From positions 1 through 27,299 of the forward strand of contig JBHHXR010000012.1 of the NCBI GenBank assembly GCA_046757205.1: a stretch of 27,299 nt of DNA, given 5' to 3'. The DNA is from JBHHXR01 sp046757205. GTDB lineage: Bacteria > Pseudomonadota > Alphaproteobacteria > Rhodobacterales > Rhodobacteraceae. A program made the translations under genes and the position numbers. Of the stretch, positions 8,128 through 16,318 are shown piece by piece. The stretch's first letter is position 1. Every line of letters begins with the position of its first letter. The notes below the pieces were generated by a model that worked only from the letters and a program-made list of their open reading frames with translations, searched no databases and had not been told where the DNA came from.

Positions 8128-8904
8128 TCAGGCCGCGCCGCGGGTGTAGAAATTCCGGTAGCGCGCGGTCATGCGTTCGGTGTCCATCAGGAGACACACG
8201 TCGATCGTGTTGAAGAGGCGGTCCGCGTAGGCGCCCTCGCCGACGAACCCGCCAAGGCGAAGGTAGGACTTGATCAGCGACGGCATCTCCCGCATGGCCC
8301 TTGCGGCATTGATCTCCTCGGCCGGAACGCGATCCATCGCCACCAGGTTGTCGGGGCGCGCCCTGACCCTCAGGTCGGGAGGCGCGAGATGGTTTTGATA
8401 AAGGTAGGACAGCGCCTCGGCGATCGGCCCGGGATCGGTGCCATGAAAACTCGCCACGCCAAACATGATCTTGATGTCTCTTTCGATTACGTAGTCAGCA
8501 AGCGCCTTCCACAGCAACAACACGGCCGGCCCGCCACGGTTTTCGGCGGCAACGCACGACCGGCCGAGTTCCACCGTCTTGCGCCCGGAGTTTGCGAGAA
8601 GCGACAGATCGTATTCGTCGGCGCCGTAGAATCCGCAGGCCTGTTCGGCAACGCTGCCGCACAGCAGGCGATAGACACCGACGACGCGGTCCAGCGGGTC
8701 GCCCCGCCAGTGGCGGTCGATCATGATCAAATGGTCGAAATAGGGATCGAAGCGATCGCGCTCAAGCCGCATCTTTCGGTTCTCGGGCGACGGAACGGCC
8801 CCCATTTCCTCGACGAATACGCGGTACCGGAGGCGCTGCGCAGCCGCCACCTCTTCGTCACTCTCCGCGAGCCTGACCTCGTATCGGTTCAGGTCGATCC
8901 TCAT
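8128..8904 (-). CDS. olsB: L-ornithine N-alpha-acyltransferase OlsB
   Basis: GNAT-fold acyltransferase transferring a 3-hydroxyacyl group from acyl carrier protein to the alpha amino group of ornithine, the first step of ornithine lipid synthesis. The ATG at 8904 gives 258 residues beginning MRIDLNRYEVRLAESDEE. Typical family segments are RLRYRVFVEEMGA near 24-36, LGRSCVAAENRGG in the middle and MFGVASFHGTDP. A longer reading frame starts at 8967, but the added residues precede the conserved start. olsA follows after 12 bases. Ornithine lipids often replace phospholipids under phosphate limitation; I did not find a clear Pho box in the 148 bases upstream. Confidence 0.88.
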   Translation of the reverse strand: MRIDLNRYEVRLAESDEEVAAAQRLRYRVFVEEMGAVPSPENRKMRLERDRFDPYFDHLIMIDRHWRGDPLDRVVGVYRLLCGSVAEQACGFYGADEYDLSLLANSGRKTVELGRSCVAAENRGGPAVLLLWKALADYVIERDIKIMFGVASFHGTDPGPIAEALSYLYQNHLAPPDLRVRARPDNLVAMDRVPAEEINAARAMREMPSLIKSYLRLGGFVGEGAYADRLFNTIDVCLLMDTERMTARYRNFYTRGAA

Positions 8905-9052
8905 AGGGTTTCGTCCAGTTTCGGTCGGTACGCGGCAGGTGATGACACAAACGCCAGGCAATGGCAAAAGGCACGTGACGGCCTTTTCTCACTCGCAGAC
9001 CTGTACCGCCCTTTTACCACACGTTAACCTAACCGCCCGACGGTGTTGTTTT

Positions 9053-9232
9053 TCAGCCATCTTCCGTGTCAACCTTTTCCAGACCGATCCGCGAGCCCTC
9101 AATGACGACTTTTCCGGCGTTCTCGAAATTCACCGTAATCCTGCCGCCGATGACTGATTGCACCTGCCCCAGGCCCCAGTCCGGGCGATCCGGGTTGCGG
9201 ACCAGGGCGCCGGGTTCGAGAAATTCGTTCAT
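9053..9232 (-). CDS. DUF3553 domain protein, 59 aa
   Basis: Small protein of 59 residues starting at ATG 9232. It has the DUF3553 pattern: a VRNPDRPDWGLGQVQSVIGG stretch, then ITVNFENAGKVVI and a short acidic tail. This small beta-barrel-like domain is also found at the C-terminus of some UvrD-type helicases; its role alone is not known. A longer frame from 9325 would run into the opposite gene and lacks conservation. It is divergent from chpT with only 39 bases between the two start codons, so the promoters must overlap. Confidence 0.75.
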   Translation of the reverse strand: MNEFLEPGALVRNPDRPDWGLGQVQSVIGGRITVNFENAGKVVIEGSRIGLEKVDTEDG

Positions 9233-9271
9233 GTGCCCCGGTCTGGACGGGACCGGGACGGGTATCTGAAC

Positions 9272-9898
9272 ATGCCGCGCACCGCCATCGACCTCTCCGC
9301 GCTGGTAAGCTCTCGCATCTGCCACGACCTTAGCAGCCCGATCGGCGCCATCAACAACGGTGTGGAACTTGTTGCATCGCTCGGCGGCGCACCGGCGGCG
9401 GAACTAGACCTGATCTCGCAAAGTGCGGCGGCGGCCAACGCCAAGCTCAGGTTTTTCCGGATCGCCTTCGGAGGAACCAGAAACCACGCGGAAATCGCGG
9501 CGGCGGAAATCCGGACCCTGTGCCGCGATGTGTTCGACGGCGGGCGGCTGAATATCGACGCCCGGCTGGGAACCGGCACCGTTACGCGAGACCAGGCAAA
9601 AACGCTGCTGCTGCTGGTACTTTGTCTGGAAAGCGCACTTCCGCTCGGCGGCCATGTGCACATCGAAAGGGCCTCCGGCGGGTGGCGGTTTTCCGGTGAA
9701 GGCACGAGAGTGCACATGGACCCGGACCTGTGGTCATTGCTGTGCGACGGGAGACGCACCGACCTCATCGGTGCGCCGCAGGTCCATTTCGCCCTGGCTC
9801 GCCGGATGCTGGAGGAAGGCGGCATCGGCATCGCCACCGACATCCGGCCCAACGGTGTCGAAATCCGGCTGCATCGCACCGGGTCAGGGCGCGCCTAG
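9272..9898 (+). CDS. chpT: Histidine phosphotransferase ChpT
   Basis: ChpT relays phosphate from the hybrid kinase CckA to CtrA and CpdR in the alphaproteobacterial cell-cycle network. The 208-residue product from ATG 9272 has the phospho-accepting His18 in RICHDLSSPIGAINNGVELV, a two-helix dimerisation domain, and a C-terminal degenerate ATPase-like domain (about 80-208) without ATP-binding motifs, as expected. A frame open from 9158 adds 38 residues that overlap the divergent DUF3553 gene and are unlike the family. The 3' end overlaps the convergent carbonic anhydrase-like gene by 15 bases. A CtrA-type box in the same window (12051-12065) fits an intact CtrA pathway. Confidence 0.85.
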   Translation: MPRTAIDLSALVSSRICHDLSSPIGAINNGVELVASLGGAPAAELDLISQSAAAANAKLRFFRIAFGGTRNHAEIAAAEIRTLCRDVFDGGRLNIDARLGTGTVTRDQAKTLLLLVLCLESALPLGGHVHIERASGGWRFSGEGTRVHMDPDLWSLLCDGRRTDLIGAPQVHFALARRMLEEGGIGIATDIRPNGVEIRLHRTGSGRA

Positions 9899-10414
9899 AC
9901 CGGCCCGGAACCGACGCATGTTCGCCTGGTAGCTGACAGCCGATTCACTCAGCGACGCGATTTCCTTTTCCGTGAGTTTGCGCACCGCCCGCGCCGGCGA
10001 CCCGATCACCAGCATGCCGTCCGGAATCTCCTTGTTTTCGGTGATCAGCGCCCCGGCCCCGACAAGGCAGGCGCGGCCGATCCGCGCCCCGTTCAGCACC
10101 GTCGCCCCCATGCCGACGAGAGTGGTGTCCGCGATCGTGCAGCCATGCAGGATCGCCCTGTGACCAACCGTGCAACCGCGCCCGACCGTCAGCGGAAAGC
10201 CCATGTCGGTATGCAGAACGCAGCCGTCCTGAATGTTCGATCCTTCGCCGATCGCGATCGGTTCGTTGTCGCCGCGCAGGACCGCGTTGAACCACACGCC
10301 GCAACCCGAAGCGATAACGACATCGCCGATCAGCGCCGCATTCGGCGCGATCCAGAAATCGCCGTCGGACGGCAGGCGGGGGGAGATCCCGTCCAGAGAG
10401 TACAAGGCGGTCAT
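9884..10414 (-). CDS. Gamma carbonic anhydrase-like hexapeptide protein
   Basis: Left-handed beta-helix protein of 176 residues built from hexapeptide repeats such as IGDVVI, IGEGSNIQDGCVL and VGRGCTVGH. Three histidines spaced as in gamma carbonic anhydrases (His68, His85, His90) would bind zinc or iron at the trimer interface. Family members (YrdA, PaaY, CaiE types) often have weak or no carbonic anhydrase activity, so function is uncertain. The ATG overlaps the gmk stop codon (ATGA on the minus strand), indicating translational coupling as the last gene of yicC-gmk-this gene. Confidence 0.85.
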   Translation of the reverse strand: MTALYSLDGISPRLPSDGDFWIAPNAALIGDVVIASGCGVWFNAVLRGDNEPIAIGEGSNIQDGCVLHTDMGFPLTVGRGCTVGHRAILHGCTIADTTLVGMGATVLNGARIGRACLVGAGALITENKEIPDGMLVIGSPARAVRKLTEKEIASLSESAVSYQANMRRFRAGLGAP

Positions 10415-11064
10415 CTTCTTCGCTCGTGGAATTCCGCTTCCAGGGACTGGACGAATTCGACCAGCCCGCGCTGCCGCTCCCGGCGCAGCCGCTCGGCAGC
10501 GAGTATGGTCTGCAGTTCCGCCTCGCACCGGTCGAGATCACGGTTGACCAGCACGTAATCGTATTCCGCCCAGTGACTGATTTCAGCATACGATCTCGCC
10601 ATGCGATCCTCGACGACATCTGCTTCGTCCTGGCCGCGCGCCGTCAACCGTGCCTCCAGCTCGGCGATCGACGGCGGCAGGATGAAAATGGAAACCACCG
10701 ACTGGCGCAGCGAGGAATTCCGGATCTGCTGCCCGCCCTGCCAGTCGACGTCGAAGATCACGTCCCTGCCCTGCGAGATCGCCTCCTCGACGGGGCCTTT
10801 CGGCGATCCGTAGAGATTGCCGAACACTTCCGCGTGTTCCAGCATCTCGCCACGCGCCACCATCGCCTCGAATTCACCGCGGCTCATGAAGCGATAGGCG
10901 ACCCCGTCGACCTCGCCGGGTCGGGGCGGCCGTGTTGTGGCGGAAACCGAGAAAGTCACCTCGTCGCTGGCTTCCAGAAGGCGCCGCGCCAACGTCGATT
11001 TCCCGGCACCCGAAGGAGAAGACAGGATGACAAGAAGGCCATGCCGGTTCGCGGTTTCGCCCAT
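10411..11064 (-). CDS. gmk: Guanylate kinase
   Basis: Phosphorylates GMP to GDP with ATP. The 217-residue protein from ATG 11064 has the P-loop SPSGAGKS at residues 16-23, the GMP-binding region TTRPPRPGEVDGVAYRF and EVFGNLYGSPK, and the DVDWQGGQQI segment. A longer frame from 11166 only adds residues overlapping yicC. The start lies five bases after the yicC stop and the stop overlaps the next gene, a tight three-gene unit that is common in alphaproteobacteria. Confidence 0.96.
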   Translation of the reverse strand: MGETANRHGLLVILSSPSGAGKSTLARRLLEASDEVTFSVSATTRPPRPGEVDGVAYRFMSRGEFEAMVARGEMLEHAEVFGNLYGSPKGPVEEAISQGRDVIFDVDWQGGQQIRNSSLRQSVVSIFILPPSIAELEARLTARGQDEADVVEDRMARSYAEISHWAEYDYVLVNRDLDRCEAELQTILAAERLRRERQRGLVEFVQSLEAEFHERRR

Positions 11065-11069
11065 CGATT

Positions 11070-11957
11070 TCACTCCAGGTTCTGAACCTGTTCCCGCATC
11101 TGGTCGATCAGGACCTTCATTTCCAGACCTATCGCCGTCAGCTTTGCCGAACCGGATTTCGAGCACAACGTATTGGCCTCGCGGTTCAGTTCCTGCATCA
11201 GGAAATCGAACTTCCGCCCGACGGCCCCGCCCGCCTTCAACAGCTCCCGCGCCGCCGCAATATGGGCGTTCAGCCGGTCAATCTCCTCGGTGACATCCGA
11301 TTTCACGGCGATGATCGCCAGTTCCTGTGCCAGCCTCGCTTCGTCGACGATGTCGGTTGCATCCAGCAGGTCGCGGACTTTCTGACGCATGAGCTCGCCG
11401 GTTCGCGCAGTCCGCGCCTCCGCCGACCTCGCCGCATCCGACGCGCTTTTTTCGAGCGCCGCGATCTGGCCCTGCAGAATGTCACGCAACGCGCGTCCCT
11501 CCGCCGCGCGGACCGTGGCCAGTTCCTCGAACAACCGCGCCACCTGCGAACGCAGATGTCCGGCGATCTCACCGGTTTCATCGCCGGGCCGTTCCTGCTC
11601 GTCCGGCAGGGACAGGACATCTGCCGCCGAAACCGGCGCAAGCCGCAGGCCGCTTTCCGCCGCAACCTCCTCGATCAGCTTTACTGCGGCCACGACTTTC
11701 CGAAGGCCTTCCGCATCAACTTCCGGTAGGCCGGTTTCTTCGGTCTTCGAAAGTTTCAGTGTCAGGGAAACCGCGCCGCGACGCAGCCATTTCGGCGCCT
11801 CCGTACGGATATCCGGTTCCAGGCTCTCGAATCCCTCGGGCAACCGGATGCGAAGATCGAGCCCGCGGCTGTTGACGCTGCGAAGGTCCCATTGCCACGC
11901 GCAGGAACCGTGCGTCCCTCCAAGCTGGACAAATCCCGTCATGGATTGCATCGACAT
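11070..11957 (-). CDS. yicC: YicC family protein (endoribonuclease-related)
   Basis: A 295-residue YicC family protein with the diagnostic N-terminus MQSMTGF and the C-terminal DUF1732 segment FLMQELNREANTLCSKSG. E. coli YicC is linked to endoribonuclease activity and RNA turnover in stationary phase. Two in-frame starts are close, at 11957 and 11951. A G-rich Shine-Dalgarno (AGGGGG) lies 3-4 bases before the first and about nine before the second, so the second (MQSMTGF) may be the real one. First gene of the yicC-gmk-carbonic anhydrase unit. Confidence 0.9.
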   Translation of the reverse strand: MSMQSMTGFVQLGGTHGSCAWQWDLRSVNSRGLDLRIRLPEGFESLEPDIRTEAPKWLRRGAVSLTLKLSKTEETGLPEVDAEGLRKVVAAVKLIEEVAAESGLRLAPVSAADVLSLPDEQERPGDETGEIAGHLRSQVARLFEELATVRAAEGRALRDILQGQIAALEKSASDAARSAEARTARTGELMRQKVRDLLDATDIVDEARLAQELAIIAVKSDVTEEIDRLNAHIAAARELLKAGGAVGRKFDFLMQELNREANTLCSKSGSAKLTAIGLEMKVLIDQMREQVQNLE

Positions 11958-12050
11958 ATGCCCCCTATCGCCGTTTGCTGCGGCGACTTCAACCCCAACC
12001 GGCGCCAGCCGGCACCGTTAACCCTGACGGGAAAATTCCATAGCAATCGC

Positions 12051-12065
12051 TTAAAATTATATTAA
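12051..12065. promoter_or_regulatory. CtrA-type box TTAA-N7-TTAA
   Basis: TTAA at 12051-12054 and TTAA at 12062-12065 are separated by exactly seven bases, the full consensus for the cell-cycle regulator CtrA. It lies 50 bases upstream of the PAS protein ATG, at a position that could overlap its promoter, and about 95 bases upstream of the divergent yicC. A third TTAACC half site sits at 12085-12090. Direct binding is inferred from the consensus. Confidence 0.6.
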
Positions 12066-12110
12066 TCTTTCCAGTGACAAGTTGTTAACCATCATTCGCG
12101 GTACGCGACG

Positions 12111-12115
12111 GAATC
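12111..12115. promoter_or_regulatory. GANTC (CcrM methylation) site abutting a start codon
   Basis: GAATC ends immediately before the ATG of the PAS gene. GANTC is the target of the cell-cycle DNA methyltransferase CcrM in alphaproteobacteria. Together with the CtrA-type box it suggests cell-cycle control, but single GANTC sites also occur by chance. Confidence 0.35.
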
Positions 12116-12832
12116 ATGCACACACTGCCAGCAGCGGACTTTTCCGCCAGCATCGTCAAGAAGCACTGGAATGCCATCCGGGCCGGGCGCATCGCGCCAT
12201 TTCGGTCCGAGATCGACCCAAACGCCGTTTCCGGCGTGCTGGAAAACCTTTTCATCCTGGAAAGGATCGGGCCCGGCGACCACCGCATCCGGGTCGCCGG
12301 CACGCAGGTCTGCGACTTCAAGGGCATGGAGGTACGGGGCCTGCCATTCGCCTCGTTCGTGCACAGGAAGGACCGCGGCCGGCTGAGCGGTGTGATCGAA
12401 ATGGTTCTGAATTGCGCCGCGGCGGCCGAAGTCCGCCTCGGTGGCGTCGATGGCGGCGACCGGCCGGTTTCGGCCGACATCCTGTTGCTGCCGCTGCGCA
12501 GCGACTTTGGCGAAATGTCTCGGGTCATCGGTTGCATGACGGTTCGTCAGCAGGAATTCTCCTGCCCGATCGAGCTGAAGATTTTCGATGTTGAGGTTGA
12601 GTCCGTTGTGATTTCCGAAAACGGACGTACCGAGCACCCGCTGCCCGGTTTCTACGACCCTGCACGCGAGTTTTCATGTCAAGAAGAAGCCGCATCCCGG
12701 AGCGTTCTTGGCGGAAACCCGGGATCGGGCCGCGTGATGACCGAGCGCCGGCCCCTGCTGCGGCTGGTGCACGACCGGTCTAATCCGAATATTCGGCCTC
12801 CGAATACCCCTGGAGCGCCAGAAGCGCCGTGA
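12116..12832 (+). CDS. PAS domain protein (PAS_5 type)
   Basis: A 238-residue soluble protein with one PAS_5-type domain at roughly residues 15-155: HWNAIRAGRIAPFRSEIDP, VLENLFILERIG..HRIRVAGTQVCDFKGMEVRGLPF and a later ADILLLPLR segment. The last 80 residues are low in conserved features, proline-rich and probably disordered. No kinase or output domain is present. Proteins of this family in alphaproteobacteria include MopJ-like cell-cycle modulators, so a signalling or scaffold role is a reasonable inference. It has a CtrA-type box and a GANTC site upstream and a weak ribosome-binding site. The 3' end overlaps convergent serB by 53 bases. Confidence 0.7.
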   Translation: MHTLPAADFSASIVKKHWNAIRAGRIAPFRSEIDPNAVSGVLENLFILERIGPGDHRIRVAGTQVCDFKGMEVRGLPFASFVHRKDRGRLSGVIEMVLNCAAAAEVRLGGVDGGDRPVSADILLLPLRSDFGEMSRVIGCMTVRQQEFSCPIELKIFDVEVESVVISENGRTEHPLPGFYDPAREFSCQEEAASRSVLGGNPGSGRVMTERRPLLRLVHDRSNPNIRPPNTPGAPEAP

Positions 12833-13652
12833 GATCGGAGTGATCGAGGACCGCAGCGGCGCGCGCGCGCAGGGCCGGCTTGGCGCGGAACGCCACCCCC
12901 AGCCCGGCGGTCTCGATCATCGCCAGATCGTTGGCGCCGTCGCCGACCGCCAATGCCTCGTCAAAGCCCACGTCACGGTCCCGGCACAGGCGGCGAAGCG
13001 CGGCGAGCTTCGCAGCACGGCCCAGGATCGGTTCCGCGACCTCGCCGGTAAGCCGGCCGTCGGCCACGATCAGCCGGTTGGCCTGATTGATGGCGAACCC
13101 GGCAGCCCGGGCCACCCGTTCAGTGAAATATGTGAACCCGCCCGATACCAGCGCGGCCGTTGCCCCGGTGGCAGCCATCGTCCGCACCAGTTCCCGTGCG
13201 CCGGGATTGAGCGATATTCGTTCTTCGAAACAGCGCGCCATCGCGCTGGTCGGCAATCCTTCGAGAAGGCGTACACGGGCGCGCAATGCACCCTCGAAAC
13301 CAATATCGCCGCGCATGGCCTGCTCGGTTATGGCCGCGACCTCTTCGCGAAGCCCGGCAAAGTCGGCCAGTTCATCGATACACTCGACGGGAACGATAGT
13401 ACTGTCCATGTCGGCGATCAGAACGGATTTCTTGCGCCGGACGCCGGACACGAAGTTGCAGTCGACCGCCAGCGACCGCGCCAACTCGATCTGCCTGGCA
13501 GGATCCGCGCCGGCCGGCACCGGAATTTCGACTGAACGTCCTCCCAATCGGTGCGGCGCCGGGGCCGGTTCCGCAAGAGCGTCGCCGACCTTCTTGACCA
13601 CCTCGTCCGGCACGCCGGCGGCGGCCGTCAGGACCAGATATCCATTTTCCAT
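12780..13652 (-). CDS. serB: Phosphoserine phosphatase SerB
   Basis: Last step of serine synthesis, phosphoserine to serine. The 290-residue HAD-family enzyme has an N-terminal ACT-like region (about 1-70), the catalytic loop DMDSTIVPVE (Asp81 nucleophile, Asp83 acid-base), motif II VSGGFTYFTE and the metal-binding motif GDGANDLAMI near the C-terminus. It starts 15 bases after the stop of the DAHP synthase gene on the same strand, so the two are probably co-transcribed. The convergent PAS gene overlaps its end. Confidence 0.95.
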   Translation of the reverse strand: MENGYLVLTAAAGVPDEVVKKVGDALAEPAPAPHRLGGRSVEIPVPAGADPARQIELARSLAVDCNFVSGVRRKKSVLIADMDSTIVPVECIDELADFAGLREEVAAITEQAMRGDIGFEGALRARVRLLEGLPTSAMARCFEERISLNPGARELVRTMAATGATAALVSGGFTYFTERVARAAGFAINQANRLIVADGRLTGEVAEPILGRAAKLAALRRLCRDRDVGFDEALAVGDGANDLAMIETAGLGVAFRAKPALRARAAAVLDHSDLTALLALQGYSEAEYSD

Positions 13653-13667
13653 CCGGCCAGCGCCGGA

Positions 13668-15038
13668 TCAGCCGGCGGCGCGCACTGACTCGAGCCGCCG
13701 GTGAAGTTCCTCGGCCACCAGAAACGCGAGTTCCAGCGACTGCGAGGCGTTTAGCCGCGGATCGCAGGCCGTATGGTAGCGGTCCGACAGGTTCTCGTCG
13801 CTGACCGCCCTGAGACCGCCCGTGCACTCGGTGACATCCTTGCCCGTCATCTCGAAATGCACGCCTCCGGGGTAGGTGCCCTCGGATTTGTGGATCTCGA
13901 AAAACTCGCAGACTTCCCGCAGGACACTTTCGAAGGGGCGCGTCTTGTAGCCGTTGGACGACTTGATCGTGTTGCCGTGCATGGGATCGCAGGACCAGAC
14001 CACCTCGCGGCCCTCCCGTTCCACGGCCCGGATCAGCCCGGGCAGGTGATCGCCGATCTTGCCGGCGCCGAAGCGCGTAATCAGGGTCAGCCGGCCGGGC
14101 TCGTTTTCCGGGTTCAGCAGGTCGATCAGAGTCAGCAGTTCGGAAGGCGCCAGGCTCGGGCCGCATTTCAGGCCGATGGGGTTCTGAACTCCCCGGCAGA
14201 ATTCGACATGGGCGCCGTCAGGCTGCCGGGTCCGGTCTCCGACCCAGATCAGGTGCCCCGATCCGGCGACCGGCAGGCCCGACGTGGAATCGATCCGGCA
14301 CAGCGCCTCTTCGTACTCCAGAAGCAGCGCCTCGTGACTGGTAAAGAAATCCACGCGATGCAGCGATTCGACGCTGTCTCCGCTGACACCGGCCGCCCGC
14401 ATGAAGCCGATCGCCTCGGAGATCTGACTCGCCAGTTCCTGGTAGCGCTCGTAGCCTTTCGCCCCGCCGGCGAAGCCGAGCGTCCAGCTGTGCACCCTTT
14501 CGATGTCAGCAAAACCGCCCTGGCTGAAGGCGCGCAGCAGGTTCAGCGAAGCGGCGGCCTGGGTATAGGCGCGCAACATGCGTTCCGGGTCGGGGATGCG
14601 TGCCTCCGGCGTAAACGCGATGTCATTGACGATGTCGCCCCGGTATGACGGCAACTCCTGCCCGTCGCGGGTTTCAGTCGCGGCGGATCGTGGCTTGGCG
14701 AACTGTCCGGCGACCCGACCGATCTTCACCACCGGGCATTTCGCGCCAAAGGTCAGCACCACCGCCATCTGCAGCATTACCTTGAAGGTGTCGCGGATAA
14801 GGTCGGCCCCGAATTCCTCGAAACTCTCGGCGCAGTCGCCGCCCTGCAGAAGGAAGGCCCTTCCCCTGGCCACTTCGGCAAGGGATTTCTTGAGGTTTCG
14901 CACTTCGCCGGCAAACACCAGTGGCGGGTAGGATGCGAGCTGCCGTTCGATCCGCCTGAGCGCATCCGGGTCCTCGTAGTCGGGCATCTGCACACGCGGT
15001 TTCGCGCGCCATCCCGACTTCGTCCAAGGTGCCGTCAT
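13668..15038 (-). CDS. 3-deoxy-7-phosphoheptulonate synthase, class II
   Basis: First enzyme of the shikimate pathway, condensing phosphoenolpyruvate and erythrose 4-phosphate to DAHP. This is the class II (plant and actinobacterial) type, 456 residues from ATG 15038. Diagnostic segments are FLLQGGDCAESF, VKIGRVAGQFAKPRS, the VWVGDRTRQ-like IWVGDRTRQPDGAHVEF, CDPMHGNTIKSSNGYKTR and GGVHFEMTGKDVTECTGG. A frame open from 15179 adds 47 residues without resemblance. It leads a probable two-gene unit with serB and is divergent from the GlxA-type regulator. Confidence 0.95.
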   Translation of the reverse strand: MTAPWTKSGWRAKPRVQMPDYEDPDALRRIERQLASYPPLVFAGEVRNLKKSLAEVARGRAFLLQGGDCAESFEEFGADLIRDTFKVMLQMAVVLTFGAKCPVVKIGRVAGQFAKPRSAATETRDGQELPSYRGDIVNDIAFTPEARIPDPERMLRAYTQAAASLNLLRAFSQGGFADIERVHSWTLGFAGGAKGYERYQELASQISEAIGFMRAAGVSGDSVESLHRVDFFTSHEALLLEYEEALCRIDSTSGLPVAGSGHLIWVGDRTRQPDGAHVEFCRGVQNPIGLKCGPSLAPSELLTLIDLLNPENEPGRLTLITRFGAGKIGDHLPGLIRAVEREGREVVWSCDPMHGNTIKSSNGYKTRPFESVLREVCEFFEIHKSEGTYPGGVHFEMTGKDVTECTGGLRAVSDENLSDRYHTACDPRLNASQSLELAFLVAEELHRRLESVRAAG

Positions 15039-15069
15039 CTTCGAAACTCCCACAGGCATGAGATGAGGC

Positions 15070-15082
15070 GGCCTTATAGGCC
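15070..15082. repeat. Inverted repeat GGCCT-TAT-AGGCC
   Basis: A perfect five-base inverted repeat with a three-base spacer in the divergent region between DAHP synthase and the GlxA-type regulator, about 32 bases upstream of the synthase ATG. It may be an operator or chance in GC-rich DNA. Confidence 0.25.
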
Positions 15083-15220
15083 AGCAATCGGGGCTTGAAA
15101 AGGCAAAACACCCTGATGTATGGGCTGGCAACGGCGGATTCCGAGCATTTGCCCTTGACCCGGAAAACCCCGAAACCAAACATCAACGGCAGCAGTTTCG
15201 AACTGGAGAACGGGCGCGGG

Positions 15221-16207
15221 ATGACGAACACCAGCAACGACCGTCCCCAGCGTTTCATCTTCCTGCTGCTGAACGATTTCTCGCTGCTGTCCTTTTCCAG
15301 CTCGATCGAACCCCTGCGGATTGCCAACAGGGCGTCGGGTCGGACCCTGTATGAATGGCGGCTGGCGGCTGAAAACGCCGAAAGCGCCACCTGCTCGAAC
15401 GGGGCCACGATGCTGGTCGACACGGGCCTGGAACCGCTGCACCGCGACGAGACGATTTTCGTCTGCGGCGGCATCAACATCCGCGAAAACACGACCCGGA
15501 ATGTCCTGACATGGCTGCGGCGGGAATCGCGGAAGGGCATGCCGGTCGCCGGGCTTTGCACGGGATCGCACGTCGTTGCCAAGGCCGGCCTTTTCCAGGA
15601 CCGCAAATGTACCATCCACTGGGAAAACCGCGATTCGTTTTCCGAGGAATTCCCCGATATCGAGCTGTCCCAAAACGTCTTCGTGATCGACAGGAACCGC
15701 TGGAGTTCCGCCGGCGGAACCGCCTCGACCGATCTGCTGCTGAAACTGATCGCCGACGAACACGGCCAGGATCTTGCCAATGCCGTGGCCGACCAGATGA
15801 TCTACACCTCGATCCGCACCTCGCGTGACGAGCAGCGGCTTTCCATCCCCACCCGCATCGGCGTGCGCCATCCGAAGCTCTCGACCGTCGTTCAGATGAT
15901 GGAACGCAATGTCGAGGAACCGATTTCGCCCTCCGTGCTGGCCGCCGATGTCGGCATGTCGACACGCCAGCTCGAACGCCTGTTCCGCCGTTACATGAAC
16001 CGCTCACCGAAACGCTACTACATGGAACTGAGGCTTCAGAAAGCGCGCAACCTCCTGATGCAGACGGACATGTCGGTGATCAACGTGGCCCTGGCCTGCG
16101 GCTTCGCCTCGCCGTCGCATTTTTCCAAGTGTTACCGGGCGCATTTCGAGACCACGCCGTACCGCGAGCGCGGCTCGCAGGCCAAATCTCTGCGCGGTGA
16201 AGCCTGA
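15221..16207 (+). CDS. GlxA-type AraC family transcriptional regulator
   Basis: Two-domain regulator. Residues about 10-180 form a DJ-1/PfpI-like amidase-fold domain (FIFLLLNDFSLLSFSSSIEPLRIAN, then AGLCTGSHVVAKAGL). The last 110 residues form an AraC-type double helix-turn-helix with VLAADVGMSTRQLERLFRRY and VALACGFASPSHFSKCYRAHF. The group includes GbdR and CdhR, which control choline, betaine and carnitine catabolism; the ligand here is unknown. I chose ATG 15221 (328 residues) because the family homology begins there, although the frame is open from ATG 15095 (370 residues). It precedes the thiolase gene by about 110 bases and could regulate it. Confidence 0.87.
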   Translation: MTNTSNDRPQRFIFLLLNDFSLLSFSSSIEPLRIANRASGRTLYEWRLAAENAESATCSNGATMLVDTGLEPLHRDETIFVCGGINIRENTTRNVLTWLRRESRKGMPVAGLCTGSHVVAKAGLFQDRKCTIHWENRDSFSEEFPDIELSQNVFVIDRNRWSSAGGTASTDLLLKLIADEHGQDLANAVADQMIYTSIRTSRDEQRLSIPTRIGVRHPKLSTVVQMMERNVEEPISPSVLAADVGMSTRQLERLFRRYMNRSPKRYYMELRLQKARNLLMQTDMSVINVALACGFASPSHFSKCYRAHFETTPYRERGSQAKSLRGEA

Positions 16208-16318
16208 GTTGTTTAAAGGCGCCCAAACCGTTCTTTGAAATGTGTCCCCGGCGCTCTTGATCGTTTGCATGGCCGGACGGTAAAATGATCGCCTGTTCAT
16301 TTCCAAGCGAGGCACGCC

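Noticed and set aside
9024..9030. TTAACC motif upstream of olsB as a CtrA site
   Set aside because: Only a half site; no second TTAA at the required spacing.
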